A stretch of DNA of 64,000 bases from Lumnitzera littorea (GCA_024138015.1 JAMXBB010000002.1:11842632-11906631); one strand, 5' to 3'. Numbered from the stretch's first letter, positions 1 to 13,199 are shown. Numbers and translations are program-made. Notes: generated by a model from the sequence alone, not told the origin.

Positions 1-2163
1 GACTTTGATGTTTTAATTATGACATTAACTTTCATATCTATTAGGACACAAATTTATCGTTAAAAAGGATCATGCCTATTATGGCAATGTATCACAACTC
101 TTAATTAGTAACATTGGTTGTCTAGAGTTGCTTGGATATAATTTTGAAGCTTAACTAGAGCTAAGGTTTGAGAATAGAGTTGCTGTTGCTCATAAGTACA
201 AAGAGGTGAATTTGTTTCGCCAAGGTTGGGCTTAGGTGGAGGATTTAGATAAGTTAAAAGCTATAGTGAACAAAAATGAGCTTTTACTTTGTATCAATTA
301 AGCTCATTGTCAACAACAATCTAAGCCTCATGGTTATAGTTTGCATCAAACTTCTTGTTTCAAGGTGATATGTAGATGATTCCAACCAAGTTTGAATGGG
401 TTAGCACTTTCATGCACGAACTTCATTCGACACTAATAAGGGACATTTAGGTGCCTATCATACTTATCGATGTGTGGCTAACAATGGGTGCAATACATAT
501 TTAACGATTTTAGAAAGAAAATCACATAATTACAAATTATATAAAAAAGTAACTAAAATACCATTGTTATATTACATCTCAAAATGCAATATTATTTGAT
601 ATTATTATTTGTACTAATATTATATTTTTAAGATGTGATATTAATATTTGTATACAGTAATTATTTCGTATTTTCAAAGTATGATATATATATAATATAC
701 TAATATTGTATCTAATTAACAGAGTATAAATAGCGATATCTTATCTTTAAGATATGGTGTAATATTAATATTTTGATAATATTTTTTTATTTAATTTATA
801 TTTATATATAATATTTATTAATTTTAATGATAATCACATAAATTTCTCAGCTAACTATACATACTAGAGGTGAACGAAGAGTGATGTGTATAGATTTTTG
901 GCGATCACTCCAACCCGATCCCATTCGTCCTTGGGTCTGGGAAGTACATCACGATGGATTTTATTACTAGGCTTTATAAAGGAAGAAAAAGAATTCATTA
1001 ATAGTAATACACTACGTATTTTAATGACAATATATTTAGAAACATTAATAATAGTGTATTCTTCATTTTTACATATTAAAATTTTATTAATATTTATACA
1101 CTACTCATTAAAACATATAGCAATGTGTAAGTATCGTCAAAATGAGAGAACTTCTCTCATTATGTTGAATTGCTCCTCTTCATGCCATTTCCTTAATTAT
1201 TGTAATCAATTGAGTTCTACTTGTTAGGAATTTGTTTTGTCAAATTTTTTTTCATTACGTTTTATCAAACTAGCCATGAGAACATCGTACCACCCGGATA
1301 AATCGAAAATCTTGATGATTTGGTCCGATTGGATTTTATGGGCTCAAACCTTCAATCCTAGAGGTCGTGCGTGACTCTTTTCCCTATAGATATCACTTTA
1401 TTTTCCCTAATTCTATTAGCTCCCCTATTCCCACTTTCATTGATGGGTATTGATTGGAGTCACTAGCAGCTTTGAACCCACCTCTTCACTGACAAAAATT
1501 GTACTAGAATCTGAAATTCAAGCTATGAAAACTACATCACTTCAATTGTCTGTCTCCCTCCTGTCCCCTCTCTACTACACCACGTGCATGATGACATAAA
1601 ACTATATTTAACACAAGAGACTCCATTATGAAGAATGTACGTAAGACCTCGAACGAAACACTAGCTTTCTATGCAAACAAGTTTACCATGTAATTTTCCT
1701 TAGAAAATCCTTAACGATGCTCTCTAAACTTAAATATAATGTGTTTCACTCGGCGCTTTAACCAAAGCCACACTTCCCAGGTTCATTTTTAATGATTTTA
1801 TCGACCAAAATGTAGGATGGAAATAAAAACGCAGCTTTACGTGCTCGTAGCTTTTTCCATCATGCGAAGACCTTTTCCCATGTATCAAGATCAAGATTCT
1901 AATGGAAGGAACTGTTAGAGCTGAAAATCCACTTCTGCTCCACGAGTAGCAGCATCACTCGAGGGAAATGCGATAACAGTATATGCTAGTCGAAGAAGCT
2001 GTACTGAGTTATACATACAACGAACATTTCACATAATTTAAAAGCGCACACCTCGTTTACAAACTATTTCTATATACAGTCTGTACCTGGGAAGTGTACA
2101 ACATATTTTTGCAAAAGTTCATTTTGTAACAAATCATGCACCAGAAACAGCTCCGGCAAAAGG
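1..2163. other. Unassigned flank and 3' UTR side of the metalloprotease gene
   Basis: No supportable gene. The first 500 bases look like decayed coding-type DNA with stops in every frame, and I could not assign a family. Bases 540-860 are very AT-rich. Bases 860-1650 have mixed composition with no recognisable product. The part next to 2163 must hold the 3' UTR of the minus-strand metalloprotease gene; its poly(A) site was not identified. Confidence 0.4.
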
Positions 2164-5100
2164 CTAGCAAGCCATGCATGTTTCGATGGATGACTTAGCA
2201 AGCCATAACAAGCCTGGATCGTTCCTCTTCAAGACTAGATAAATTTCTGATTTACCAACCTCATCCAATACAACATCCTCGCTGAAACCAACCACAGACA
2301 GGATATCCACAGCAGCTGCAATTGTTCAAGAAAATAATAGATGTGATGAAATTACAAGGAAAGACTAAGTACAAGATATCAATATATTAAGGCCTTGTCC
2401 TATTTGGATTGTCTTTTAATTGTTTATATCTATTTTACATTTGACCTATATCTAAAGCTGATGTTTGGAAAATTATTTTATTTGTTTCTATTTCATAATT
2501 ATAACGAAAATATTAATCGGAATATGAGAATTAGAAAATAAAAATCCACTTACCTTTAAGAGAAAAGATTTTTAAAAAATATATATTTCATACATGAAAA
2601 TAATATTTGAATTGATATTTATGTAGAATAAATAAAGGATGGATAAATTCAAATTTATAAGGGTTTGTTAGGTACTTAATTTTTAGAATAGGGTTATGTA
2701 TGTAATAATATTTCCATCTTTTTAGCATTTTATTTTTTTCAAATGTAAGATTTGAATAGATATTAAAAAGACACCAAAAAGATGAATTAAATGGACCCTA
2801 AACAAGGAAGTAAAGAATTAGCACATGTCATTATTTCCAATTAACTGCCAGTTTGTTAAGATAGTGGAGTGCCCATTACAGAAACGTAAAAACCAATCCT
2901 GCAAATTTGTAGATTATAGACATCAACTTAGGATCATTAAATAACAGCTGAAAGCTAAAGTCATGACACTGAGTTACTTTGCACAAGGTAATCAGTAAAC
3001 TGAGAAATATGCAGGTATCGTACTCTTTCAATTGCTCAAATATTATACTAACAATGCCTATTCAACTAGCAATGTTGATGGGAAAATATTAAACATAACA
3101 AACTCCAACAGCATCAATAGGTAACAAAGGACAAGGTGAATAAGATCCATACCTTTACTCTTTGCAACATTTCTTTGGATTATAGGGTTGCCCTAAAATA
3201 TGTAATCCAGCAAATAAAAATATTCAGGATGTGATCTTAAATAAGAAAACAGAGAACTATAGGCCAGAGGATTAATAGCTAATGATCCTTGTGTACCTTA
3301 CGTAGTCTTCTAAATTTAATCTCATTTGGATGCTCAATCACATTCCTGGTACACAACATGACTTTTAGTATAGAAGGCATTATTAAATACAAAACTCAGG
3401 AAATGTTCAAGAAAACAAACTGCAAGTTCAGGGAAAAACGATAATGGCAACATATTCACCACAAAGCTCAAGAGATAGCTTTGATCGATTATGCAAAATC
3501 AAAATTGCTGACAGATGGATTTCCATCACAAAAATATAATTTCATTATACCGAATTATTTTAATCAAGGTATGCAGGATTGTTTTTGCCTCCTCAGCACT
3601 GACTTCTGACTGTAGCATCTTAGTTGCCTTCTGGATACGATTACAAGCAACAGTGACAGGGTCTTGGATCCTTTGTATCTCATCATCAGGATCTGGCTCT
3701 CCAATCTGTATTCCAGATACTCCAAGGGGGATCATCAAACTATCATCAGGATCAGGCTCTGCCATTACAGTTTCATTTGCTGGAGTAGTAAAAAATCCAG
3801 ATTGTTCAAAGGTATCTCCGACGTGCCCATGATGCTGCTTGTCTGTGGACTTGGTGACAGGATCTCTGATGCTGCTGTCCACTGCACCATTGTTTTTCAT
3901 CTCTGGGTCATCTGGATCAGGCTCAGCCAAGGATTTCCTCTCATCAGGATCAGGCTCCGCCATTTTAGTTTCATTAGTTGGAGTAGTAACAAATTCAGAT
4001 TTTTCAAAGGTATCTCCGACATACCCATGAAGCTGCTTGTCTGTGGACTCAGTGATATGATCTCTGATGCTGCTGTCCACTGCATCATTGTCTTTCACCT
4101 CTGGGTCATCTGGATCAGGCTCAGCCATGGTTTTCTTACTGTGGCCTGCTTCATTTAGAACATTTTTCTTGTCAGAAATGACCATCAGATCTAACAATAA
4201 TTCTGTCCTTGAAAGAAATTGGCTGACAAGAGTCAATCTCACCTGTTGCTGAAGACCCAGACTTCATTTCATTTGTGAACGACCCAAAAGACTCTGTAAT
4301 CTCAGCACCGACAACCTCTGATCCAGAAATGATTCCGTTCACAGCATATTCCTCCTCATTATTCATGATCTCTGAATCATCAGGATCAGGCTCACAGATT
4401 CTTTGCTTATCCAAGCAGAGGATTGGGTTATGCTCCAAACTGGGTCCCACAAGATTGAACTGACCCTCAACACCCAAGTTCTGTTCAACAGAAATCTCAG
4501 GCTTTCTGTAAAATTCATCAACCCCCGAATCATCAGGATCTGGTTCAGCATTTGCTTCAGGTACAACCACATTACTGATGGAAGCATTTGCTTGACGCTG
4601 ATATGCAGCAGTGACTGAAGCAGCACGTGCACTAGCCAACTGACTATGTGCACTCCCCCCAATCTTCTGAGGAAGATTTCTGGCATTATCAACATCATAA
4701 TCATCATCAAGATAATTGGAATGTGCAACACCACCCAAAGTTTGGCTTTGTGATTTTGTCCAATCCAAGCTAGCAGCTTCTTGGTTTAGCTGCTCAGGAG
4801 GAAAAGAATCAGATGCTGGAAAAATGTATCACCTTCAAATGATACAGTTGGATTTAGAGAAACAATAGCAGTCACATATGTATTGCATACATCATTAAAC
4901 TTCATAAACATGCACCTGCTTATCAAGAGCATAGAAGTTGGCATCATGCTCTGAGTAGACCATATGAGCCTGAAATGTAAAGATATTAAACATACTTGGA
5001 GAAGCCTTTTTCCCAGCTATAACAGTCATATGCAACATCAAAATAATGTAAAATCCTGGAACAATACCCAAAAGAAAGAAATCCATGAAAAACAATGAAA

Positions 5101-8100
5101 GATCACTCCTGCATGCAGATATTGATGAAGGCTAAATCCATAAAATTATATTATGCATGTGAGTGTAACTTAATAAGTACCATAAATTATATACTTACAA
5201 GCTCATGCAGAAGAGTTTTCTTGATGCTCTCATACTTCCTGAAGCCCTTTAGGTCATCTGTTCGCAATCGAAGAGATATTTCTTCTCCGTGGTTCTGTAT
5301 GAGTGACATTGAAAAATGGCATGATAAACCTCGTTATGTAAAAATCCTGTAAATATTTTTGGACATAAGACCTGCCCCCTAATGTTTCTGTTTATGTCTC
5401 CAATTGTCTCTAAAAAGGTGTCATCATGTATGATTTGTGTTAGGTTCTATTCAAAGGACTAGATAGCTTCAACAGGAGACTCCAATAAGGTTGCAAGTTT
5501 TAGAAATTGCTAAAACTTGAGGATTTGTTAATGAATCACTGAGTCCATGCAGATTGACACATGCCATAAAAGAACAAGCTCACAGAACATATTTTGTGGG
5601 AGGATCACATGCCATTCACTGAAATGTTAAATCCTACACAGAAGGATGTTTCTTACCTTGTTGAGACCAAGAAGACACTTAGGGCTCACTCCAACATAAC
5701 CAACTGGGGCCATCTCAGTCATGATTCCAACCCGCCATCGATGCTTTTATAAACAATAGTAATAAAGTTTATTAGTTAAACAACCAGATCGAAATAGAAA
5801 TTCGTATGTATTCCCTTAGCCTCTACTTAAGCTACTAACTTCAGTACCTTGTTCATGATGGCAATAATCCCAGGATCTGCTGCAAGCATGTGCATTCTCC
5901 TCAATGCCTCTAAAGGTGGGGGATTCAACTGCAGCATATGAAGTCCCCAATTACGAGGTTACAGAGATTAAGAAGAATTTTCAAGAGTAGGAAAATTGCA
6001 GGCTCCAAATCTAAGCAACTTATTGAGACCCCTGAACAACTAGAGGTGTCTAGTATGGGTTGAAAACTTTACACATAAAATTTCAAAAAGCTATACTATT
6101 TTGGATCTGCATCAGGGTCAAAGATGATATTTTCAGCATTGACTGAAGTCTGCTCCATCAAATAAGTTACGACAGTTAGGACATTTTAATAAATCAACAA
6201 AAAGAAATATGCTTAGATCAATGACACTATTATTATAATCTTTATCCTCAATCACAACCTCTATAGTTTGTGGTAAACTATATGGCCTTGGCCAAAAAGG
6301 TACTCATCTCAGAATACTGAAATTGTACATCAACTCTAACCTGCACTAAGATCCTTATTCTAAGTAGCCATATTTCTTATATCTGAAACATTTTTTACTA
6401 AGATACCATCAACAAGGACACACAGCTTGGCATTTTCTGTATATAAAACTGCACAGAAACAATAGCAGGTTAAATTTTTTTCAGCTCACATCATCAAGTA
6501 CTTCCTACCATGCTGAATGTTCTATGTAAATTAAAGAGAAAATGTTTTTTTACTGATAACAGATCTACTACCAGCAAATTATAAGTCTATTCAATCCTAA
6601 GTACCTCCACTCCAGGAATTTCGAGTGTTTGGAAATCACAAAAGATGTAAGTTCCTTGAGGAAGTTTTATGGGACCTTGGGGTTGTCCCAAGGTTCTTCG
6701 CTGCTTTAATCTCCTTTCCTCTTCAGCAAATCCAGCAATCCGTAAATCTTCCTTTGCTCTCTTCAGAAGTTCATTGACCTCGACTTCAGGCACTCCCATC
6801 ATCCTAATTGATTTGCCCTACCAAGAAAACAAGAATCATAGTTAAGGCACCAATGATTTTATCAGCTGGAAAAAGATAAATAATAATAATTCAAGCGGTT
6901 GGAATACAAAATTTTTATTGAAGGAAAAGATTCACAAAAGAACCATCCTAGCAAGTTTCAAGGAAGTTAAGAACTGACCAAAGTTTCCTTTTAGCTTGCA
7001 AGAGGAAAAAGGCTTGTGGATAGTCCAGGGTAAACCATACTAGGGCAGATGACATTTCTAAACTGATGCTTCTGAGGGGTTAAAATACAGTTTAGGCCCA
7101 CATATATCATTCATCAAGAAAAAAGAAAGTAACAGAGTTGGCTTTATTGTTCTCATTTGTCACATAGAACAATATGGCAAGTATAATTGTAATGAACGTG
7201 AAAAGGTTAATCCAACCATAGACATGGAAAATATGTGCATTTCAATAAAACAAGAATAACAACGATCCTCCCATGCAACTATCCAAGCTAAATATGTTAA
7301 GTTAATCAATGATTAAGGAAACAAATAATAAAAGGTTTGAGTGCAGTGGGAGTTAGTCGTATCTGAAGTGTTGGCGAATCCTGTAGATAATAAGGTGGAT
7401 GGCACTCCTTTAATTGAAACGGTGACCAAGGCCCCTAGAGAAGTGAGAGATGTGATGAATGCCACTAATATGGAAGGTGTTCGTATTCAGATTAAACATG
7501 AGCCCTAAACTCTGATTAATCACCAGGGACAGACTCCTCTCTTGACATGACACTAACTGACTTCCTGGAGAAAATCACTGTCTCTCCTCCCTTTGGTCGG
7601 GCCTCTCTAAAAATCTTCTACAGTTGCTAATGCTAAGTACAAGAACAAGACTAGAAAATGCTATAGGACCTAAGGTGTTAGCTTGTGATGTGTCTTTGTT
7701 TTGTTCTGATTGTTCCTGCTCTTTTATATCACCCTCACGGGGTATAGACTTCCTTACTCTTGTATTCGCATCACCCTTGAGGGTGCCTAGATAAAAGGAG
7801 CATAATAATAGCAAATGCCTTAGGAAAAGTAAGTCTACCTCCTTATACCAACAATCCTCTAATGTAACTATCCAAGCTAAATATGTTAGGTCAATCAAAA
7901 ATTAAGGAAATGAATAATAAAAGACTTCTAAGTAGGCGGAACTTATGAACTATCCTCTCTTTTGATAAGTAAGAAGATACCTGAAACTTACTAGAAAAAA
8001 GGAGCATAATAATGACAATAGCTGAGGAAAGGTGATTCTACCTCCTTACACTGGTGATCCTCCTATATAACTATCCAAGCTAAATATGTTAGGTCAATCG

Positions 8101-8535
8101 AAGATTAAGGAAATGAATAATAAAAGACTTGCGTGCAGGTTGGAGTTATGAATTACCCTAACATGTTAAATCACAACAAAATCCACAAATGGAAAAACCA
8201 TACCCTATCTTCAAGTAAGTAAGAAGATATCTGAATCTTTACTAGAACAAAGGAGCAAAATAATTACAAAAGTGGAGGAAAAGCAACTCTACCTCCTTAA
8301 GTACAATTGTGCCCAAACTCAAGAATGAATGCTCCTTGCTGAAAGGATATAGCAATCTTGAGCTTCTGCCAGAAGTTTCTGGAACAATAAGGCGCATTGT
8401 ATCTTCTTTGACATCAGCCAATTTCTGAAGCTCACTACCCAAATCTTTTAGAGTAGCTCCCGAGTTTATCTCTATGATAAACTCCTTCCCCCTCCATATT
8501 ATAGGTATTTTGAGAATGGTTTCTTCTAGCTTCAT
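2164..8535 (-). CDS. WSS1B: WSS1-type DNA-protein crosslink metalloprotease (UBL-WLM-PUB), 11 coding exons
   Basis: Intact gene of about 719 codons. Coding exons in transcript order: 8535-8293, 6817-6605, 5928-5848, 5743-5657, 5294-5199, 4969-4916, 4789-4243, 4148-3551, 3345-3297, 3192-3153, 2315-2164. All have GT-AG borders and compatible phases, and the stop is TAG. Residues 1-80 are ubiquitin-like. The WLM protease domain follows and carries HELAH (238-242) with a third ligand His248, the zinc site HExxHxxxxxH, split by the exon 5/6 intron. Seven EPDPDD-type acidic motifs lie in exons 7-8. A PUB domain, which in this family binds Cdc48/p97, covers about 600-708. Yeast Wss1 and SPRTN-like proteases cut proteins crosslinked to DNA. 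The UBL-WLM-PUB layout matches the Arabidopsis homologue known as WSS1B. Exon 8 may instead start at 4190 (52-bp intron, 733 codons). The start ATG is the first in-frame one after a good acceptor at 8542. Confidence 0.88.
3730..4140 (-). repeat. 66-codon in-frame tandem duplication with EPDPDD motifs
   Basis: Within exon 8 of the metalloprotease, a 198-bp unit occurs twice (for example GCTGCTGTCCAC at 3871 and 4069 on the plus strand). The period is a multiple of three, so the frame is kept. Each unit has AEPDPDDPE, then DSSIRD, then STDKQ and VGDTFE. Together with two motifs in exon 7 and others in exon 8 this makes seven EPDPDD-like motifs. Long plus-strand open frames here, rich in Ser-Gly, are only the antisense of this repeat. 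Confidence 0.8.
7277..8305. repeat. Intron 1 tandem copies of the exon 1/intron junction
   Basis: The first coding intron (6818-8292) contains a roughly 204-bp unit starting near 7795 and again near 8000. A third partial copy, at about 8250, overlaps the real splice donor. Each has an AAGGAGCA...AATAAT stretch, then CTACCTCCTTA (the donor region in reverse), then CTATCCAAGCTAAATATGTT (at about 7280, 7867 and 8071). Bases about 7365-7795 look like a separate insertion of unknown origin between copies. An open frame at 7575-7898 falls in this material and is not thought to be a gene. Confidence 0.65.
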
Positions 8536-10120
8536 GTTTTGCTGTGAAAACAAATCGCTGATAAGACTGTCATGCCCAGAAAAATTCACAAGCAAGAGAA
8601 AATAAGCTAATAAAACAAAACCTGTACACTTAAGGCTGCACTTGGCAATCTCAGATGCAGCAAACTTAAACACCTTGAAGTATACATATAAAAAAAGAAA
8701 AAAAAAAAAAGATCCAAATTGTGGAATGTCCACATAAAGTACTATTGGTCCTGACAGATGTAATGGTATATTTCCTAAATATCAGATGACACTAAGTTTG
8801 GCATGAATCTCTTAGGGTAGGTTTTATGACTTAGGAGACTATAAGGAGATACCAAGGCTGTAACTCTGATATTAAATAATGTTAGCAATGATGCAGACCA
8901 ATGTTAGTCCAATACCCGAAAGATGACCCACTGCTATGGGTCTCCTCATCGTGGATACTGTAGGCTGTGACAACAATTAAAAATGATACTTACAAGTGTA
9001 TAATCACATGGCTAGAATATGTTATTGAATAAAGTCCATGAATCTAATCAATAATGGAAATTCTTCATTTCTCTCAATACCTCTTTCTGAACATGAACAT
9101 CCAGGATTCAAATTCATATCCTTTCATCAATTCTTCCTAAAATGCGTTGATACCACTGAAATTGCATATAGCTACAACTTGAGGTCCAGTGTTACTATCT
9201 AGAACTTTTTGTTTTTCATTTTGGGTAAGTTATCTAGAACAATATTATATGATGGCTACCCAGAAACTACCAAGAATACTTATATCTCAAGCTTACACTA
9301 GCTCGGGAAGCCCAGACAACAGGAACCTTAGTTTCTATGAAGTCCAATCATCCACAATCTCATTTTTCCTTGAAGAAGTCAAATAACTTGCTTACTCAAA
9401 ACTCTAATAACTAATATCTCGAATCCAGGGTAGTTCCTTTGGAGATGCAGTGAGTTTATAATTACTTGCATGGCAAGTTAAGTATGTGGATGCCGCCAAT
9501 CCGCGCTTCCTTCCCCGCACTTGTCCCCCCACACCAAAAAAAAAAAAAGAAAAAGTTTCAAAAGGGAAATTTGAAAAAATAAAAATCCACGAGCCATGTA
9601 TATCATGAGCTAAGTATAGTCGAGCTAAAAACATATAGTAACAGAAACCCTAATGTATTGACACGATACCAAACCTAAAACACAAGCCTTTTCACAAGGA
9701 ATGAGTCTAAATGTAACGTGAAATAGTACCGAAAAACATGAATTTCAATAAAACAAATTACTTCGTACCATAATAAAATCATAAGGCACCCCCCAAAGTG
9801 GGGGCAAAAAATCACAAGCCATGTATATCATGAGCTAAGTACAATCGAGCTAAAAACATTTAGTAACACAGACTCTAATGCATTAAAAGGATACTAAACC
9901 TAAAAAACAAGTCTTTTCAAAAGGAATGAGTCTAAAGGCAACAAATTTAACATGAAATAGTACCAAAAAACATGAATTCCAGTAATATATTACTCAGAGT
10001 TTATTCGATCAAAATTTTTAACGGAGTAAAAGTGAATCGAGGAACAAAGAAATCGAAAGGTTCGGAACTTACCCAAAATTTTCGATTAAACTGTGTCCAC
10101 ACAAATTCGAACCAAGATGA
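8536..10120 (-). other. 5' UTR of the metalloprotease gene with a 1.5-kb leader intron
   Basis: Reading the minus strand, a consensus donor (GTAAG) follows 10073 and an acceptor (TTTTCACAG) ends at 8542, six bases before the ATG. This implies a short untranslated first exon (about 10120-10073) and a leader intron 10072-8542. The intron holds an A-rich tract near 9537-9554 and an imperfect direct duplication (see 9582-9984). The exon start is inferred from the TATA box, not observed. Confidence 0.55.
9582..9984. repeat. Direct duplication, about 175 bp at 225-bp spacing
   Basis: Copy 1 at about 9582-9758 and copy 2 at about 9806-9984 share GAGCCATGTATATCATGAGC-type sequence and the following 150 bases with scattered substitutions. 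Both lie in the leader intron of the metalloprotease gene. Confidence 0.75.
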
Positions 10121-10146
10121 TCAAATCGTCGATTACCAATTTCGCC

Positions 10147-10155
10147 TTTTTATAG
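10147..10155 (-). promoter_or_regulatory. TATA box of the metalloprotease gene
   Basis: CTATAAAAA on the minus strand, about 75 bases upstream of the leader-intron donor. Transcription would be expected to begin about 30 bases further on, near 10120. No other TATA motif sits as well relative to the donor. Confidence 0.5.
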
Positions 10156-10159
10156 TGTG

Positions 10160-10843
10160 CGAAAGACGGCGTATGTTAGCATTTAAGGGAGGTTTCAGCT
10201 AAAAGTAGCGGCTTTTGGTGGGCTATGCTACCATACGCACATGCTGGCGTTTTAGTTGGGTGAGAAAAATCCAGAAACAAAATTTCCACGGCAGTCTTAT
10301 TTCTTTTTCATCTATTAGAAGAGGTGTTTTTATTCCTTTTTTTTACTATAAAAAATAGTATTTATACTATTTAATTATAATGACTTTAGCATAACATATA
10401 TGTAATTATATAAAAATTAAATAGAATAATATAGAATCCAATTATCAAATCATATCACGTGAAAGATCAATGATTTAAGAGAGGAAAAAATAATAATAAT
10501 GATTTACAAATAGTATAAGAAATTGTGAAAGGAAAAGACCATATACATCTATAATGATACATTGTAACCGTTAATATTAGATTTATTTCGAATTGTTTAC
10601 TAAGGATGTACTCGCATGCATGAATTATTACAAGATTGAATGGAAGCAAATATATTATATTCTTTTGGTGTCTCTTTATTCTGATTACATATCATGTGAC
10701 TTTAATATATATATTGGCCTGCAGTGACGTTAGTGATTGTACTGATGTAATTATGTATGTTGCCAACTTGAATCGAATGGTTAATTCGGAGAACGAGAAA
10801 ATGGTAAATTGGAGTCTAATTAGAATTAATAAAAATATTATAA
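10160..10843. other. Promoter-side intergenic DNA
   Basis: Upstream of the metalloprotease TATA box. From 10330 onward it becomes very AT-rich. The short open frames here (about 60-70 codons on both strands) have no recognisable domain. No gene is supported. Confidence 0.4.
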
Positions 10844-11636
10844 TATAATTTATATTTATATATAAAATAATAAAAATTATTTATATTTTTTAAAATCGAA
10901 ATTTGAGAGATTTTTATAGTTTATTTTTTGTTTTCTTTAGTTATATTTATTTTTTAAAAAAATTAGTATATTTTCTAAAAAATATAAGAGATAATAATAT
11001 ATTTTAATTCGAAAAAACCCAATAGGTTTTTATAAGAACTTGATTGGACCGATTGTATCAACTTATTAAACTAGAATCATCGTTAATGAGGGTCATATAG
11101 TTGATTCGAACGAATTTTATAAAAAAAACAAATTACATCAAATTGGACTGGGAGGATCAATTCAAATCTGATAACACTAGTAATTATATAAGTCATTTCA
11201 TATATTTGCATTATTTAACATTTGATTTTTTTCTAGATANTATAATTTATATTTATTTATAAAATAATAAAAATTATTTATATTTTTTAAAATCGAAATT
11301 AGAGAGATTTTTATAGTTTATTTTTTGTTTTCTTTAGTTATATTTATTTTTTAAAAAAATTAGTATATTTTCTAAAAAATATAAGAGATAATAATATATT
11401 TTAATTCGAAAAAACCCAATAGGTTTTTATAAGAACTTGATTGGACCGATTGTATCAACTTATTAAACTAGAATCATCGTTAATGAGGGTCATATAGTTG
11501 ATTCGAACGAATTTTATAAAAAAAACAAATTACATCAAATTGGACTGGGAGGATCAATTCAAATCTGATAACACTAGTAATTATATAAGTCATTTCATAT
11601 ATTTGCATTATTTAACATTTGATTTTTTTCTAGATA
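10844..11636. repeat. 396-bp direct repeat flanking a single N (assembly gap)
   Basis: Bases 10844-11239 and 11241-11636 are nearly identical (I count two substitutions) and are separated only by the N at 11240. The same pattern recurs at the other N in the window. The simplest reading is two overlapping contig ends joined with a 1-base gap, so one copy is probably artificial. Confidence 0.85.
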
Positions 11637-13199
11637 CAAATTTTACATATGATTTTTCTTTTAATTAGTATAATCTATTTTATATTTTATACTCTTTATA
11701 ATCTCGAGTTATTTAAATTTAGTAGATGTATAATGGTTGTATAGTCTATTATATAAATAATGTAATGAAAGGTTGAGCATAAATCGGTCCTTATTATAGT
11801 TTAGAAAAGTAAAAATGATGTCAAGAATAATAAAAAATAAATAAGTTAAGGAAAAAAAAGTTACATGGCAGAATAAATTTGATTTTAAAGTTTGTATTTT
11901 ACCATTTATTACTAACTTTTTTTTCCAATTTTTGTTATCAAGTATAAAGTCATATAAAAAATTTATATAGGAACATAATTTACTTTGAATCACATGAAAA
12001 TATTTTCAAGAAAATTATGATGTACCGTGAAATAGATATTGCCCAAAGTTTCTCTTCAATAAGTAATAATCCACCAAATTATAAATTTCTAAAGACATTA
12101 TTATAATGAAAGACAATTAAGATCTAAATCTTTATTTTTGTCATCATTTCCTTTCTTGTGATCTTTTTTTTTTTTTTTTTTTTTAGAAGACTAATTTATT
12201 TATGTATTGCATTTAGCTTATGCTAGATTATATGTAAGAAGGTAGAAACCCAATTAGTTATCATTTTGGATCCTTACACGTAATAAACTTAATCACATTG
12301 CTTAAATATTGTGAACGAATGAATCACCTATGGCTGTCATCTACTTCTCTTAAGTTGATAGCATAATTACTCTTATACATAACAAAACATTTTTGTTGAT
12401 AGGCATTTTCCTAAGCTCCAAAAGCCTAGGCCCAAGTGCCTCTATCTACTTGGATACCCTTAAGCATTTCTCCAAGTCGATAGCTCGATCCTCTTTAACA
12501 AACCAATTAGTTTGGCTCTCTTGGTGAATCAGCTCTAACTCAAGTTTAGCTACCTACTCAGGCCCCTTGAGCATGTCATCCCAACCACACCAAAAGGAAT
12601 CTATTTCCCAACATACTCGCGCCAACATGTCGTGCTTAAACTAACCCTAAGCAGTTCTCCAATCCCTACCTCCTCAGGACCTTGAAAGCTCTTATCAATG
12701 ATATTGAGTGCCTTACTCTTAGGGACCCAAGGCCTCGAGAACTCCATAGTCCTTAAGGTAACCAAATCCAAGCTCAACACACCATGTTGATCTCAGTCCC
12801 GAGCTCATGCTAAGTGCTTAACATATAACCTAAAGACTTCGGTGTTGCAACTGCTCTATTGATCTCTTTCTCTATCTTCATTAAATGTTGTTTAATAGCC
12901 TACAAAATGACTTAGATGCCTAACGTCCTAGCTATGATGGCTACTCATGTTGATGTAACAAGTACGTTTTCCCAAAGCCACTAAACAGTAGAAACATGTT
13001 GTTTCCCTCTCATACTATAGACGCCTCACTGTAACAACCATGTATGAGCCAATCCTGGTTTGCTAAGTGTCTCAAACAGGTAAGCTCCATATCCTATAAA
13101 CAGGCTATAAAGCTAGAGGTAAAAGGGGTTAATATTGAGCTCTCCTCGTATCTTATAAAACATTCCAAACACTCTCTCTTTCCCTTCCTATTAACTTAA
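11637..13199. other. AT-rich DNA, poly(T) tract and decayed leader-like region
   Basis: No gene is supported. A T tract lies at about 12166-12184. From about 12400 to 13199 composition shifts to CT/CA-rich, with a TATA-like CTTATAAAA near 13152 followed by a pyrimidine-rich leader. This resembles the R/U5 part of a plant retrotransposon LTR, but no LTR borders were found. Confidence 0.35.

Noticed and set aside
1..540. Possible coding remnant at the window start
   Set aside because: Stops in all frames and no motif that I can name.
3515..4252. Plus-strand open frames of 60-164 codons rich in Ser-Gly
   Set aside because: They are the antisense of the EPDPDD-repeat exons of the minus-strand metalloprotease; the repeat itself keeps them open.
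8536..8733. Upstream in-frame ATG extending the metalloprotease N-terminus
   Set aside because: The extension is hydrophobic and unlike the family, and a good splice acceptor lies six bases before the ATG at 8535.
10844..11636. Pair of direct repeats as LTRs or a recent tandem duplication
   Set aside because: No LTR termini or TSD, and the border falls exactly on an N; an assembly overlap is simpler.
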